Source: Planctomycetota bacterium (GTDB lineage Bacteria > Planctomycetota > Planctomycetia > Pirellulales > S012-138). Taken from it: a stretch of 15,055 nucleotides of DNA. The notes beneath the pieces were generated by a model, which was given only the letters and a program-made list of their open reading frames with translations, ran no database searches and had not been told where the DNA came from. The translations under genes were made by a program, and so were the position numbers. Position 1 is the stretch's first letter, and each line of letters begins with the position of its first letter. Shown in pieces: positions 6,439 to 13,346 of this stretch. Where the stretch lies: NCBI GenBank assembly GCA_026982835.1, contig JALSGI010000531.1:1-15055 (forward strand). Direction: 5' to 3'.

Positions 6439-7770
6439 GTGAAGATTACCATGGTGGGCACCGGCTACGTGGGGTTGGTGACCGGAACTTGCTTTGCCGA
6501 CACGGGCAACCGCGTGGTCTGCGTCGATGTGGACCAGGAGAAAATCTTCCGGTTGCAGCGGGGCGATATTCCCATCTACGAGCCGGGCCTGGCCGAGTTG
6601 GTGCACCAGAACATGAAACACCGCCGCTTGAGCTTCACCACCCGACTGGTGGAAGCAGTCCCGGGAAGCGATTTCGTGTTCATTGCCGTGGGCACTCCGC
6701 AGGGGGAGGACGGTTCGGCCGACTTGAGCAACCTGTGGGCGGTGGTGGACCAACTGGCCCCGGTGCTGGAGCCGCAAACCGTGGTGGTCATCAAGAGCAC
6801 CGTGCCGGTGGGGACCAACGCCCAGGTGACCCGCCGCTTGGAGGAGAAGCTGGGCCGCCGCGTGGATGTGGCCAGCAACCCGGAGTTCCTCAAGGAAGGC
6901 TCGGCCCTGGAAGACTGCATCAAGCCGGACCGCGTGGTGGTGGGCGTGCGTCGTGAGGAGGTGGGCCGTCGGCTGCGGCGGCTCTATGCCCCGTTTTTAC
7001 GCACCGATCGGCCGTTTCTCGTGATGAGCCCGGAAAGCGCCGAGATGACCAAGTACGCGGCCAACGCCATGCTGGCCACCAAGATCAGCTTCATCAACGA
7101 GATGGCCAACCTGTGCCAGGCCCTGGGGGCGGACATCAACGACGTGCGTCGGGGGATCGGCCACGATGCCCGCATCGGCTTTGCGTTTCTGTTTCCCGGG
7201 CTTGGCTACGGGGGGAGCTGTTTTCCCAAGGACGTGCGGGCCTTGCAAGCCATGGCCCGCCAGTTGGGACTCCAGCCCCGCATCCTGGAAGCCGTGGACC
7301 AGGTGAACCAGCAGCAGAAGCGCGTGCTGCTGGATGCGGTGCACGAGGAGCTGGGGGAGGATCTTTCCGGGCACAAGGTGGCCGTGTGGGGACTGTCGTT
7401 CAAGCCGCGAACCGACGACATTCGGGAGGCCCCCTCGCTGGTGGTGGTGGACCACCTGCTGCGGCACGGGGCGCAGGTGCAGGCGCACGACCCGGTGGCC
7501 CTGGAAAATGTGCGGCGCCACTTTGCCAAGCACCCCCGGCAGGCGAACCTCTCCCTGCACGAAGACCCCTACGAGGCCCTCTGCGGAGCGGACCTGCTGG
7601 TCATCTGCACCGAGTGGAAGGAGTTCCAGCATCCGGACCTGGAGCTGATGCGCCGGCAGATGCGTCGGCCGATCATCTGCGACGGCCGCAACCTTTACGA
7701 GCCGGAACTGATGGCCGAAGCGGGGTTCGTGTATCACTCCATCGGCCGGGCGCCGGTGCGTCCGCGGTAA
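6439..7770 (+). CDS. ugd: UDP-glucose 6-dehydrogenase
   Basis: Oxidises UDP-glucose to UDP-glucuronate with two NAD+; cytoplasmic supplier of uronic acids for extracellular glycans. 443 residues, the usual bacterial length. N-terminal NAD-binding motif GTGYVGLVTG (7-16) with D30 ending the second strand; IPIYEPGL (44-51); STVPVGT (120-126); NPEFLKEGSA (147-156). The central domain carries AEMTKYAANAMLATKISFINE (201-221, K205 and N209), and the catalytic cysteine C261 sits in GYGGSCFPKD. The C-terminal UDP-binding domain has GLSFKPRTDDIREAPS (318-333). It lies 50 bp downstream of the Rmd-like gene and has its own strong ribosome binding site. The family also contains GDP-mannose dehydrogenases, which would fit the neighbours, but the overall pattern is closer to UDP-glucose dehydrogenase. 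Confidence 0.92.
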   Translation: MKITMVGTGYVGLVTGTCFADTGNRVVCVDVDQEKIFRLQRGDIPIYEPGLAELVHQNMKHRRLSFTTRLVEAVPGSDFVFIAVGTPQGEDGSADLSNLWAVVDQLAPVLEPQTVVVIKSTVPVGTNAQVTRRLEEKLGRRVDVASNPEFLKEGSALEDCIKPDRVVVGVRREEVGRRLRRLYAPFLRTDRPFLVMSPESAEMTKYAANAMLATKISFINEMANLCQALGADINDVRRGIGHDARIGFAFLFPGLGYGGSCFPKDVRALQAMARQLGLQPRILEAVDQVNQQQKRVLLDAVHEELGEDLSGHKVAVWGLSFKPRTDDIREAPSLVVVDHLLRHGAQVQAHDPVALENVRRHFAKHPRQANLSLHEDPYEALCGADLLVICTEWKEFQHPDLELMRRQMRRPIICDGRNLYEPELMAEAGFVYHSIGRAPVRPR

Positions 7771-7905
7771 GCGGGCCTTACCCTGGGCCGTGCGATCCGG
7801 CGGGGAGGACCTGGCCCGGGGAACTCTCAGAGGCGTCTTTTCCTGGCACCGGGATTGCGTTACCAAAGTAGAACGTGCTCTGCTTAGGAAAGGTGTTTTC
7901 AGACG

Positions 7906-8901
7906 GTGCGGACCCGCGAAACGGACTCGGCTGGGGTGAACGTGGAAGTTGTAACGCGGTTGGAGGCGTTGCAACCCTCCCACCGGGGAGGGGCGGTGGC
8001 CGTGGGCAACTTCGACGGGGTGCACCGGGGGCATCAGCGGATCGTGGCCGCGCTGGTGCAACAGGCCCGGCAGGTCAGCGGTCCGGCCGTGGTCTTTTCC
8101 TTCGACCCCCACCCGGCCCAGCTGCTTCGGCCCCAAGAGGCCCCGTCCCCCTTGTGCTGGCCGCAGCGAAAAGCCCAATTGCTGGCCCAGGCCGGGGCGG
8201 AGCTGATCGTGCTCTATCCCACCGACGAAGCGCTGCTGACGCTGGAGCCGGAAGCGTTTTTCCGGCGGATCGTGGTGGAATCGCTGGGTGCTCGGGCCTT
8301 GGTCCAGGGGGGAAATTTTCGCTTTGGCCGCGGCCGGCGCGGGGACATCCACCTGCTGCAACGGCTTTGCCAGGAACACCAGGTGGAACTGACCGTGATC
8401 GACCAAGCGCGTGTGGATCACCTGGTGGTGTCCAGCTCGCTTGTGCGCCGCCTGCTTCAGCAGGGCAACGTGGCCTTGGCCGCCCGGTGCCTGGGGCGGC
8501 CGCATCGGGTGCGGGGGCGGGTGGTGCCAGGGCGGCGGCGCGGGCAGCGGCTGGGGTTTCCCACGGCCAACCTGGAGCAGATTCCCGTGCTGGTGCCCGC
8601 CCCGGGCGTCTATGCCGCCTGGGCCTATGTTCCCCAGGGACACTGGCCGGCGGCGGTGAACGTGGGGGGCAATCCTACTTTCGGCGAGCAACAATTGAAG
8701 GTGGAAGCCCACTTGATCGGCTTCCAGGGAGAGCTTTCCGGCCAGGAGCTGGAGCTGGACTTCGTGGAACGGCTGCGAGAAGTGCAAGCCTTCGCCGATG
8801 CGGAAGCCCTGACCCAACAACTCGCCCAGGACGTGCAGCGGGCCCAGCGGTTGCTGCGCAGCAGCCCCTGGCGCCCCCAGAGTCCGACCCCTCCAGCCTG
8901 A
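7906..8901 (+). CDS. ribF: Bifunctional riboflavin kinase / FAD synthetase
   Basis: Phosphorylates riboflavin to FMN and adenylylates FMN to FAD; cytoplasmic. About 331 residues, the normal length. The N-terminal nucleotidyltransferase domain shows VAVGNFDGVHRGHQ (32-45), FSFDPHP (66-72), GGNFRFGRGRRGD (138-150) and the VSSSLVRRLL block (176-185). The C-terminal flavokinase domain has the GQRLGFPTANL block, AVNVGGNPTFG, and VEAHLIGFQGELSGQELELDF, with the acidic residue E used in catalysis. The start is uncertain. GTG at 7906 gives the longest protein, with AGGAAAGG (7886-7893) 12 nt upstream; GTG at 7936 or 7942 would remove only 10-12 residues and leave all motifs intact. No FMN riboswitch is visible in the 135-bp leader. 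Confidence 0.93.
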   Translation: MRTRETDSAGVNVEVVTRLEALQPSHRGGAVAVGNFDGVHRGHQRIVAALVQQARQVSGPAVVFSFDPHPAQLLRPQEAPSPLCWPQRKAQLLAQAGAELIVLYPTDEALLTLEPEAFFRRIVVESLGARALVQGGNFRFGRGRRGDIHLLQRLCQEHQVELTVIDQARVDHLVVSSSLVRRLLQQGNVALAARCLGRPHRVRGRVVPGRRRGQRLGFPTANLEQIPVLVPAPGVYAAWAYVPQGHWPAAVNVGGNPTFGEQQLKVEAHLIGFQGELSGQELELDFVERLREVQAFADAEALTQQLAQDVQRAQRLLRSSPWRPQSPTPPA

Positions 8902-8966
8902 CCATGAAGCCCGGTGGACGCTCGCCGCACCGAGTTGCACAATAACAGGCTGTTGTGCTATTGCCG

Positions 8967-8974
8967 AAAAGGAG
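8967..8974 (+). promoter_or_regulatory. Ribosome binding site fixing the nrnA start
   Basis: AAAAGGAG lies 5 nt before ATG at 8980. It favours this ATG over the in-frame GTG at 8914, whose extra 22 residues (rich in Arg, Cys and Asn) do not resemble the family N terminus. Confidence 0.75.
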
Positions 8975-8979
8975 AGCGG

Positions 8980-9972
8980 ATGGTCCCTACGCGCGTGGAT
9001 TGGACCCCTCTGGAGCAGATGCTCCAGCGGTGCCACCAGGTGGTGCTCACCAGCCACATCCGCCCGGATTGCGACGCCCTGGGCAGCGAGCTGGCCATGG
9101 CCGCGCTGCTGCGCCGCTTGGGTAAGCAGGTGCGGATCGTCAACGCCCAGGCCACGCCGCCCAACCTGGCCTTCATCGATCCGCAGGGCCAGATCCAGGT
9201 GCTCGATGAACACGTGCCCCGACAGCAAGTGCTGCAAGCCGAGCTGCTGATGGTGCTGGACACCAGTGCCTGGGCGCAACTGGGCGCGATGGCCGAGGTG
9301 ATCCGTTCGTTTGGTGGTGCCAAGGCGGTGATCGATCACCACCAGAGCTCCGACGACCTGGGAGCGGTGGAGTTCCGCGACACGGCTGCGGAGGCCACCG
9401 GGCGATTGGTCTTCGAGGCGTGCCGGCACTTCGGCCTGGAGCCGGATGCCCAGATGGCCCGCGCCCTGTTTGCCGCCCTGGCCACCGATACCGGCTGGTT
9501 CCGCTTTCGCTCCACCAACCCGGGCACGTTCCAGGTGGCCGCCCAGTTGCAACAGGCCGGGGCGGTGCCTCAGGAGATCTACACGCAGTTGTACGAACAA
9601 GACACGCTGGCCCGGTTGCAACTGCGGGGCCGCATCCTGGCCCGGGCGCAAACCGAACTGGGAGGCCGGGTGATCCACTCGGCCGTGTTTTGCCGGGATT
9701 TCGAGGAGACGGGGGCTCATCGGGCCGACACCGAGGACGCCATCAATCTCACGCTGGTGGTGGCCGGGGTGCAGGTGGCCATGATTCTGATCGAGCTTTC
9801 GCCCGGGGAGTTCAAACTTTCGCTTCGCAGCCGCTGCCATGTGGATTGTAGCCAGGTGGCGGCCCGCTTCGGCGGCGGAGGGCACAAGGCGGCCGCCGGA
9901 GCTCTCCTCAAAGGCGATTATGCTACGCTGAAGCAGCAGGTGCTTGACGCTGTGGCCCAGGCGATGCAATAA
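8980..9972 (+). CDS. nrnA: DHH/DHHA1 phosphoesterase, NrnA type
   Basis: Probable nanoRNase / 3'-phosphoadenosine-5'-phosphate phosphatase: it would degrade 2-5 nt RNAs and pAp to mononucleotides in the cytoplasm, and related proteins cleave cyclic-dinucleotide breakdown products. 330 residues from the ATG chosen. Metal-binding motifs are in order: SHIRPDCDALGSE (25-37; H26, D30, D32), VLDTS (92-96; D94), IDHH (118-121, the DHH motif) and ALATDTGWFRF (167-177; D170). The C-terminal DHHA1 domain carries GGGGHKAAAG (298-307), which binds substrate. All catalytic residues are present. It begins 78 bp after ribF. In-frame GTG at 8914 would give 352 residues but lacks a good ribosome binding site. 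NrnA versus a GdpP-like core cannot be decided by sequence alone, but there is no membrane or GGDEF part. Confidence 0.88.
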   Translation: MVPTRVDWTPLEQMLQRCHQVVLTSHIRPDCDALGSELAMAALLRRLGKQVRIVNAQATPPNLAFIDPQGQIQVLDEHVPRQQVLQAELLMVLDTSAWAQLGAMAEVIRSFGGAKAVIDHHQSSDDLGAVEFRDTAAEATGRLVFEACRHFGLEPDAQMARALFAALATDTGWFRFRSTNPGTFQVAAQLQQAGAVPQEIYTQLYEQDTLARLQLRGRILARAQTELGGRVIHSAVFCRDFEETGAHRADTEDAINLTLVVAGVQVAMILIELSPGEFKLSLRSRCHVDCSQVAARFGGGGHKAAAGALLKGDYATLKQQVLDAVAQAMQ

Positions 9973-10059
9973 TCGCTAGCAGCAAATCGGAGATAAAACT
10001 CCCATTTGTGCGCGTCCCTGCCTGCCTTCCCTCCCCCCTGAAGGCGACGTTGCTGGCCG

Positions 10060-10078
10060 GTTCCTGGGGTGCAGGAAC
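10060..10078. repeat. 7-bp hairpin in the leader of the Rieske-cytochrome b operon
   Basis: GTTCCTG and CAGGAAC form a perfect 7-bp inverted repeat around a GGGTG loop. It ends 16 nt before the Rieske ribosome binding site, inside the 133-bp gap after nrnA. No T-run follows. It could be a repressor operator, an mRNA structure near the translation start, or the end of the upstream transcript. Confidence 0.4.
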
Positions 10079-10094
10079 TGGCGCAGCCCCCTGT

Positions 10095-10099
10095 GGAGG
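10095..10099 (+). promoter_or_regulatory. Ribosome binding site fixing the Rieske start
   Basis: GGAGG overlaps the region immediately before an ATG at 10100, leaving no spacer, but is 6 nt before the second in-frame ATG at 10106. The second ATG is therefore the likely start. Confidence 0.75.
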
Positions 10100-10105
10100 A
10101 TGCCC

Positions 10106-10693
10106 ATGAGCGACTCTTCGCCGCCTGCTTCTACCGGCGCGCAAGGTCCGCCGCCGGGAAATCGCCGCAGTTTCCTGGCCTCGCTGGCTGCGTTTTTCGG
10201 CTCGACCCTGGCGCTGTTGGTTCCCCTGGCCGTGGGGGTGAATCACTTGCTGCACCCCTTGCGCTTGCGCCGCAGAAGAAAAGGCCCTCGGGTACCGTTT
10301 GTGCCCGTGGCCCCGCTGGACCAGGTGCCCGACGACGGCCGGCCGCGGCGGTTCCCGGTGGTGCAGGAAAGCTGGAACCAGTGGACCTACCGGCCCCAGG
10401 TGCCTGTGGGTTCGGTCTATCTGGTGCGCCGCAAAGGGGAGCAAGTCCCGCAGGCCTTCAACAGCCGTTGCCCGCATGCCGGTTGCACCGTGGGCCTGGG
10501 TTCTGGGGAGGGGGAGGTGGCCTTTTTGTGCCCGTGCCACAAGGCGCGGTTCCAGCTCGACGGGACGGTGATCACCCCCTCGCCCAGTCCTCGCTCGCTG
10601 GACGAGCTGCCCTGCCGCGTGGAGGAGGGCATGGTGGTGGTGCAGTTCCAGAACTTTGTGGTGGGCGTGCAAGAGAAAATCCCGGAAACTTAA
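10106..10693 (+). CDS. qcrA: Rieske [2Fe-2S] protein of a bc-type quinol-oxidising complex
   Basis: Takes electrons from quinol at cytochrome b and passes them to cytochrome c; anchored in the cytoplasmic membrane with its cluster domain outside. 195 residues. The N terminus has a twin-arginine-like RRSFL (20-24) followed by one membrane segment (about 24-48) and a basic RLRRRRK stretch, typical of Tat-exported Rieske anchors. The cluster ligands are C122 and H124 in CPHAGC and C142 and H145 in CPCH; C127 and C144 can form the usual disulfide. The second motif reads CPCHKARF where many Rieske proteins have CPCHGS.F. The stop is 9 bp before the cytochrome b gene, so the two form an operon. Alternative start ATG 10100 adds two residues. 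Confidence 0.93.
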   Translation: MSDSSPPASTGAQGPPPGNRRSFLASLAAFFGSTLALLVPLAVGVNHLLHPLRLRRRRKGPRVPFVPVAPLDQVPDDGRPRRFPVVQESWNQWTYRPQVPVGSVYLVRRKGEQVPQAFNSRCPHAGCTVGLGSGEGEVAFLCPCHKARFQLDGTVITPSPSPRSLDELPCRVEEGMVVVQFQNFVVGVQEKIPET

Positions 10694-10702
10694 GGCCGCA
10701 GC

Positions 10703-12514
10703 ATGAAACGCTTGCTCCAATGGCTGGATGATCGCACGGGCTACCGGGCCTGGTTGGGCCGGGGGCTGCTGGCCCCGTTGCCCGGCGGCCCACGCTGGCA
10801 CTACACCCTGGGCCGGGTGCTGGTGTTTTTGTTCCTGGTGCAGATCCTCACCGGCTTTTTCCTCTGGATGGCCTACAGCCCCAGCGAAACCACGGCCTGG
10901 GAAAGCACCTACTACCTCACCTACCGGATGGAAGGGGGGCAGCTTCTCCGCGGGCTGCACCGCCTGGCCGCTTCGGCCATGATCGTGCTGCTGCTGCTGC
11001 ACTTGCTGCAGGTAGTCGTCTCCGGGGCGTATCGCCCGCCGCGGGAGATCACCTACTGGACCGGGCTGCTGATGCTGGCCTTGGTGTTCAAGCTGGGCCT
11101 GACCGGCTACTGGCTTCCCGCGGACCAGAAAGCCTACTGGTCCACCCAGGTGGTCACCAGCGTGGTGAGCCTGTTGCCGGGGATCGGCCCCCAGGTAAAG
11201 CAACTCGTGCTGGGCGGGGCACGGTACAATCATCACACGCTCACCCACCTGGCGGCCATTCACATGGGCCTGCTGCCCGGGGCGCTGGCCCTGCTGTTGT
11301 GGATTCACCTGGCGCAGCGTCGCCGCCACGGCCCCTTGCTGCGGGTGGGAGAGTCTGCCGAACCGCGCGGCACCTATTGGCCCGACCAGGTGTGGCGCAA
11401 CGCCTTGGTGGCCCTGGTGGTGCTGGGGGCGTTGATTGTAGGGGTCCTGTACTATTTCCCGCCCGAGCTGACCGCTCCAGCCCAACCGGCCCGGGGGTTC
11501 GCCGCCGCCCGGCCCGCGTGGTTCTTCCTGTTTCTGTTCCGCTTCCGCCAGGCGTTCGAGTCGTGGGGTCCCCGGGGGGAGTTGCTGGGGGCGCTGGTGA
11601 TTCCGGGGCTGGCCATGTTGTGGATGTTTTTGTTTCCGTTGCTGGGCCGCCGTCGGCTGGGGCATGCGTTCAACGTGGTGGTGTTGCTTGTGTTTTTGGG
11701 CACGGCCGGCTACTTCACCGCCTTGGCTCTCTACGAAGACAAACATGACCGCCAGTTCCAAAACGCCAAGTGGCTGGCCCACCGGGAAACCCAAACCGCC
11801 TTGGCCCTGGCCCGGCAAGGCATCCCCCCGCAGGGAGCCCGCTGGATGATGAACCACACCCCCCAGGGCCGGGCCTTCTACCTGCTGGCCGGAAGCTGCT
11901 TGAAGTGCCACAGCTACAGCGACGCCCAGGGCCGCGGCTTCGTGCTGGCCGAGCCGTCGGCTCCGAATCTGTGGCGGTTCGCCTCGGAGGAGTGGGTGGC
12001 CGGGCTGCTGGACCCGCAGAAAATCGGCTCGCCGCACTACTTCGGCAACACCCCCCTTAAAGAAGGGGAGATGGCCTCCTACGTCCGCGACGACATGCCC
12101 GAGGCCGAAGACGACCAGGGCAACAAGCTCTTCACCCCCGAGGCGATCCAGGCCGTGGCCGCGGCCCTGGCCGCCGAGGCCGGCTATCCGGGGCTGGATC
12201 CGCAGCGAGTGCAACGGGGCCGCAAGCTCCTGGCCGACGATTCCAACGGTTGTGCCCAGTGCCACAAGTTCCACGACGCCGGTGATCTGGGCTCGGCCCC
12301 GGATCTGACGGGCTACGGCTCGCGGGAGTGGCTGGTGGGCATGATCAGCAACCCCGGCGGCGAACGGTTTTATGGCCATTTGGATGCCCAGCAGCAGGTC
12401 ATGCCCGCTTTCCTGGCCGGAGAGGAAGGGGCCTCGGCAGAAGCCGTCCCCCGGGAAGTGATCCAAGCCCTGGTCGATCTGCTGCTGGCGGATCGCCGGC
12501 GAGCCAGTCCGTGA
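10703..12514 (+). CDS. Cytochrome b (b6/subunit IV-like) fused to a diheme cytochrome c
   Basis: Membrane quinol-oxidising subunit with electron-transfer haems; partner of the preceding Rieske protein. 603 residues. Seven predicted membrane helices (about 36-58, 85-108, 116-138, 180-203, 233-252, 297-314 and 321-343) correspond to cytochrome b6 (four) plus subunit IV (three) in one chain. The b-haem ligands are H86/H100 and H187/H202; the 15-residue spacing of the second pair is the b6 pattern. Position 35 is T, not the Cys that binds haem c_n in b6f. The Qo-site PEWY motif reads PAWF (271-274). A C-terminal domain (about 380-603) carries two c-haem sites, CLKCH (399-403) and CAQCH (517-521), with possible axial Met residues downstream (for example M567). 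It replaces a separate cytochrome c1/f, so the operon is Rieske plus this fusion only. ATG start 9 bp after the Rieske stop. Confidence 0.93.
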   Translation: MKRLLQWLDDRTGYRAWLGRGLLAPLPGGPRWHYTLGRVLVFLFLVQILTGFFLWMAYSPSETTAWESTYYLTYRMEGGQLLRGLHRLAASAMIVLLLLHLLQVVVSGAYRPPREITYWTGLLMLALVFKLGLTGYWLPADQKAYWSTQVVTSVVSLLPGIGPQVKQLVLGGARYNHHTLTHLAAIHMGLLPGALALLLWIHLAQRRRHGPLLRVGESAEPRGTYWPDQVWRNALVALVVLGALIVGVLYYFPPELTAPAQPARGFAAARPAWFFLFLFRFRQAFESWGPRGELLGALVIPGLAMLWMFLFPLLGRRRLGHAFNVVVLLVFLGTAGYFTALALYEDKHDRQFQNAKWLAHRETQTALALARQGIPPQGARWMMNHTPQGRAFYLLAGSCLKCHSYSDAQGRGFVLAEPSAPNLWRFASEEWVAGLLDPQKIGSPHYFGNTPLKEGEMASYVRDDMPEAEDDQGNKLFTPEAIQAVAAALAAEAGYPGLDPQRVQRGRKLLADDSNGCAQCHKFHDAGDLGSAPDLTGYGSREWLVGMISNPGGERFYGHLDAQQQVMPAFLAGEEGASAEAVPREVIQALVDLLLADRRRASP

Positions 12515-12803
12515 TGGCAAGTCCGTGTTTAACCAGCTCGCATATAGACGTCTGCAACAGCGTCTCCGTACCTGGCGAGCCCCGAGCTTCAGCTCGGGGA
12601 GGGCCTGGAGACCTGGGGACGTGGAGGCTTGAAGAGCCCCGCACGTCAGTGCGGGGAGGAGCGGAATCGGCTTGCGCCGTGCGGCTTGCGTCTTGCGCTG
12701 GTGCTTCCGCACCGGTGCCAGAAAAAACACGAATTCTTGCAACCGGCGAGCCGCCAGCTTCAGCTGGCGGAGGGCTTGGAGGGACGGCCAGCCGCGGGCG
12801 TAG

Positions 12804-12894
12804 TACGTGTTTAGCGTGCCAGCACAAGACGGAGTGTTTCCAGAGCAATAACGAGTCGATGCTCGTCCGGCGAGCCGCGTGCGTCAGCACGCGG
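12804..12894 (+). repeat. Composite repeat element, copy 2
   Basis: Second copy of the unit at 307-395: TACGTGTTTAGCGTGC, then a diverged spacer, GTTTCCAGAGCAA, a GTCGAT block, and GTCCGGCGAGCC leading into an 8-bp hairpin (CCGCGTGC, loop GTCA). The constant parts match copy 1 closely while the hairpin arms are replaced by a different self-complementary sequence. The same stem, in the opposite orientation, is at 4137-4156 in array 2. Confidence 0.8.
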
Positions 12895-12985
12895 TTGTAT
12901 TGCCGCTGGCGCTGGTTCTTGCAGCCGCGAGCCGTAGGCGTAAGCCCGCGGAGAGCACGGCAATCATGCGCCGCTTTCTTATCGT

Positions 12986-13171
12986 CTCCGGGAGCTGACG
13001 CTCCCGGCTCGCTGTGATCTGTTTTCTTGCACTGGAGCGGAAGCTCCCAGTGGCTGCGGCCCTGCCGCCTCCGGGAGCTGACGCTCCCGGCTCGCTGTGA
13101 TCTGTTTTCTTGCACTGGAGCGGAAGCTCCCAAGTGGCTGCGGCCCTGCCGCCTCCGGGAGCTGACGCTCC
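12986..13171. repeat. 83-84 bp tandem repeat, about 2.2 copies
   Basis: Unit 1 is 12986-13068 and unit 2 is 13069-13152; they are essentially identical except for one extra A in unit 2 (CCCAAGTGG against CCCAGTGG). A third, truncated unit (13153-13171) stops inside the first hairpin. Each full unit contains a minus-oriented CCGGGAGC hairpin with CTCGC flank and a GGAGC/GGAA hairpin. The near-identity suggests a recent duplication. Confidence 0.9.
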
Positions 13172-13346
13172 GACTGCAAGAAAAAAACGCGGTTCAGCCA
13201 GGTGCGCAGCGTAAGCTGTGGGAGCGGTGGCAACCCCGCTTTCTTCCACCCGGGGCAGTGCCTACCATAGAGATCAGCCCGGTGGCTCATCATCTCCACG
13301 GCCCTAGGGTCTTCCCCTCAGCCTGATCCCGGAACGGAGCAACTGC

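Larger units (their letters stand above)
12524..13220. repeat. Intergenic hairpin array 3
   Basis: This non-coding block starts 9 bp after the cytochrome b stop with the edge motif CGTGTTTAACCAGCTCGCA (12524-12542). Hairpins: 12580-12599 (CCCCGAGC, TTCA), with GGCGAGCC at 12574; 12637-12656 (CCCCGCAC, GTCA); 12700-12713 (GGTGC, TTCC); 12751-12770 (CCGCCAGC, TTCA), with GGCGAGCC at 12745; 12875-12894 (CCGCGTGC, GTCA), with GGCGAGCC at 12869; 12932-12951 (degenerate, GTAA loop); 12988-13007 and 13071-13090 (CCGGGAGC, TGAC), minus-oriented; 13034-13047 and 13117-13130 (GGAGC, GGAA); 13158-13171 (GGAGC, TGAC); 13205-13220 (CGCAGC, GTAA, one G-T pair). Open frames across this block repeat the same peptide fragments because of the repeats and are not genes. 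13221-13346 holds no further gene, only the kinase leader. Confidence 0.82.

Noticed and set aside
7771..7905. FMN riboswitch upstream of ribF
   Set aside because: The conserved FMN aptamer blocks (such as the GGGTGAAATTC-like segments) are absent; this leader is short and shows no such fold.
6997..9969. 990-codon minus-strand open frame across ugd, ribF and nrnA
   Set aside because: It spans three clear plus-strand genes and both gaps between them, with the same mirror-frame composition; no motif or ribosome binding site supports it.
9923..12742. 939-codon minus-strand open frame across the Rieske and cytochrome b genes
   Set aside because: Shadow of the two plus-strand genes; composition is low-complexity and it begins within the repeat array.
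12399..13299. Minus-strand open frames at 12399-13133, 12884-13249 and 12979-13299 with repeated peptide blocks
   Set aside because: The peptide repeats are simply the translation of the hairpin array and the 83-bp tandem repeat in several frames.
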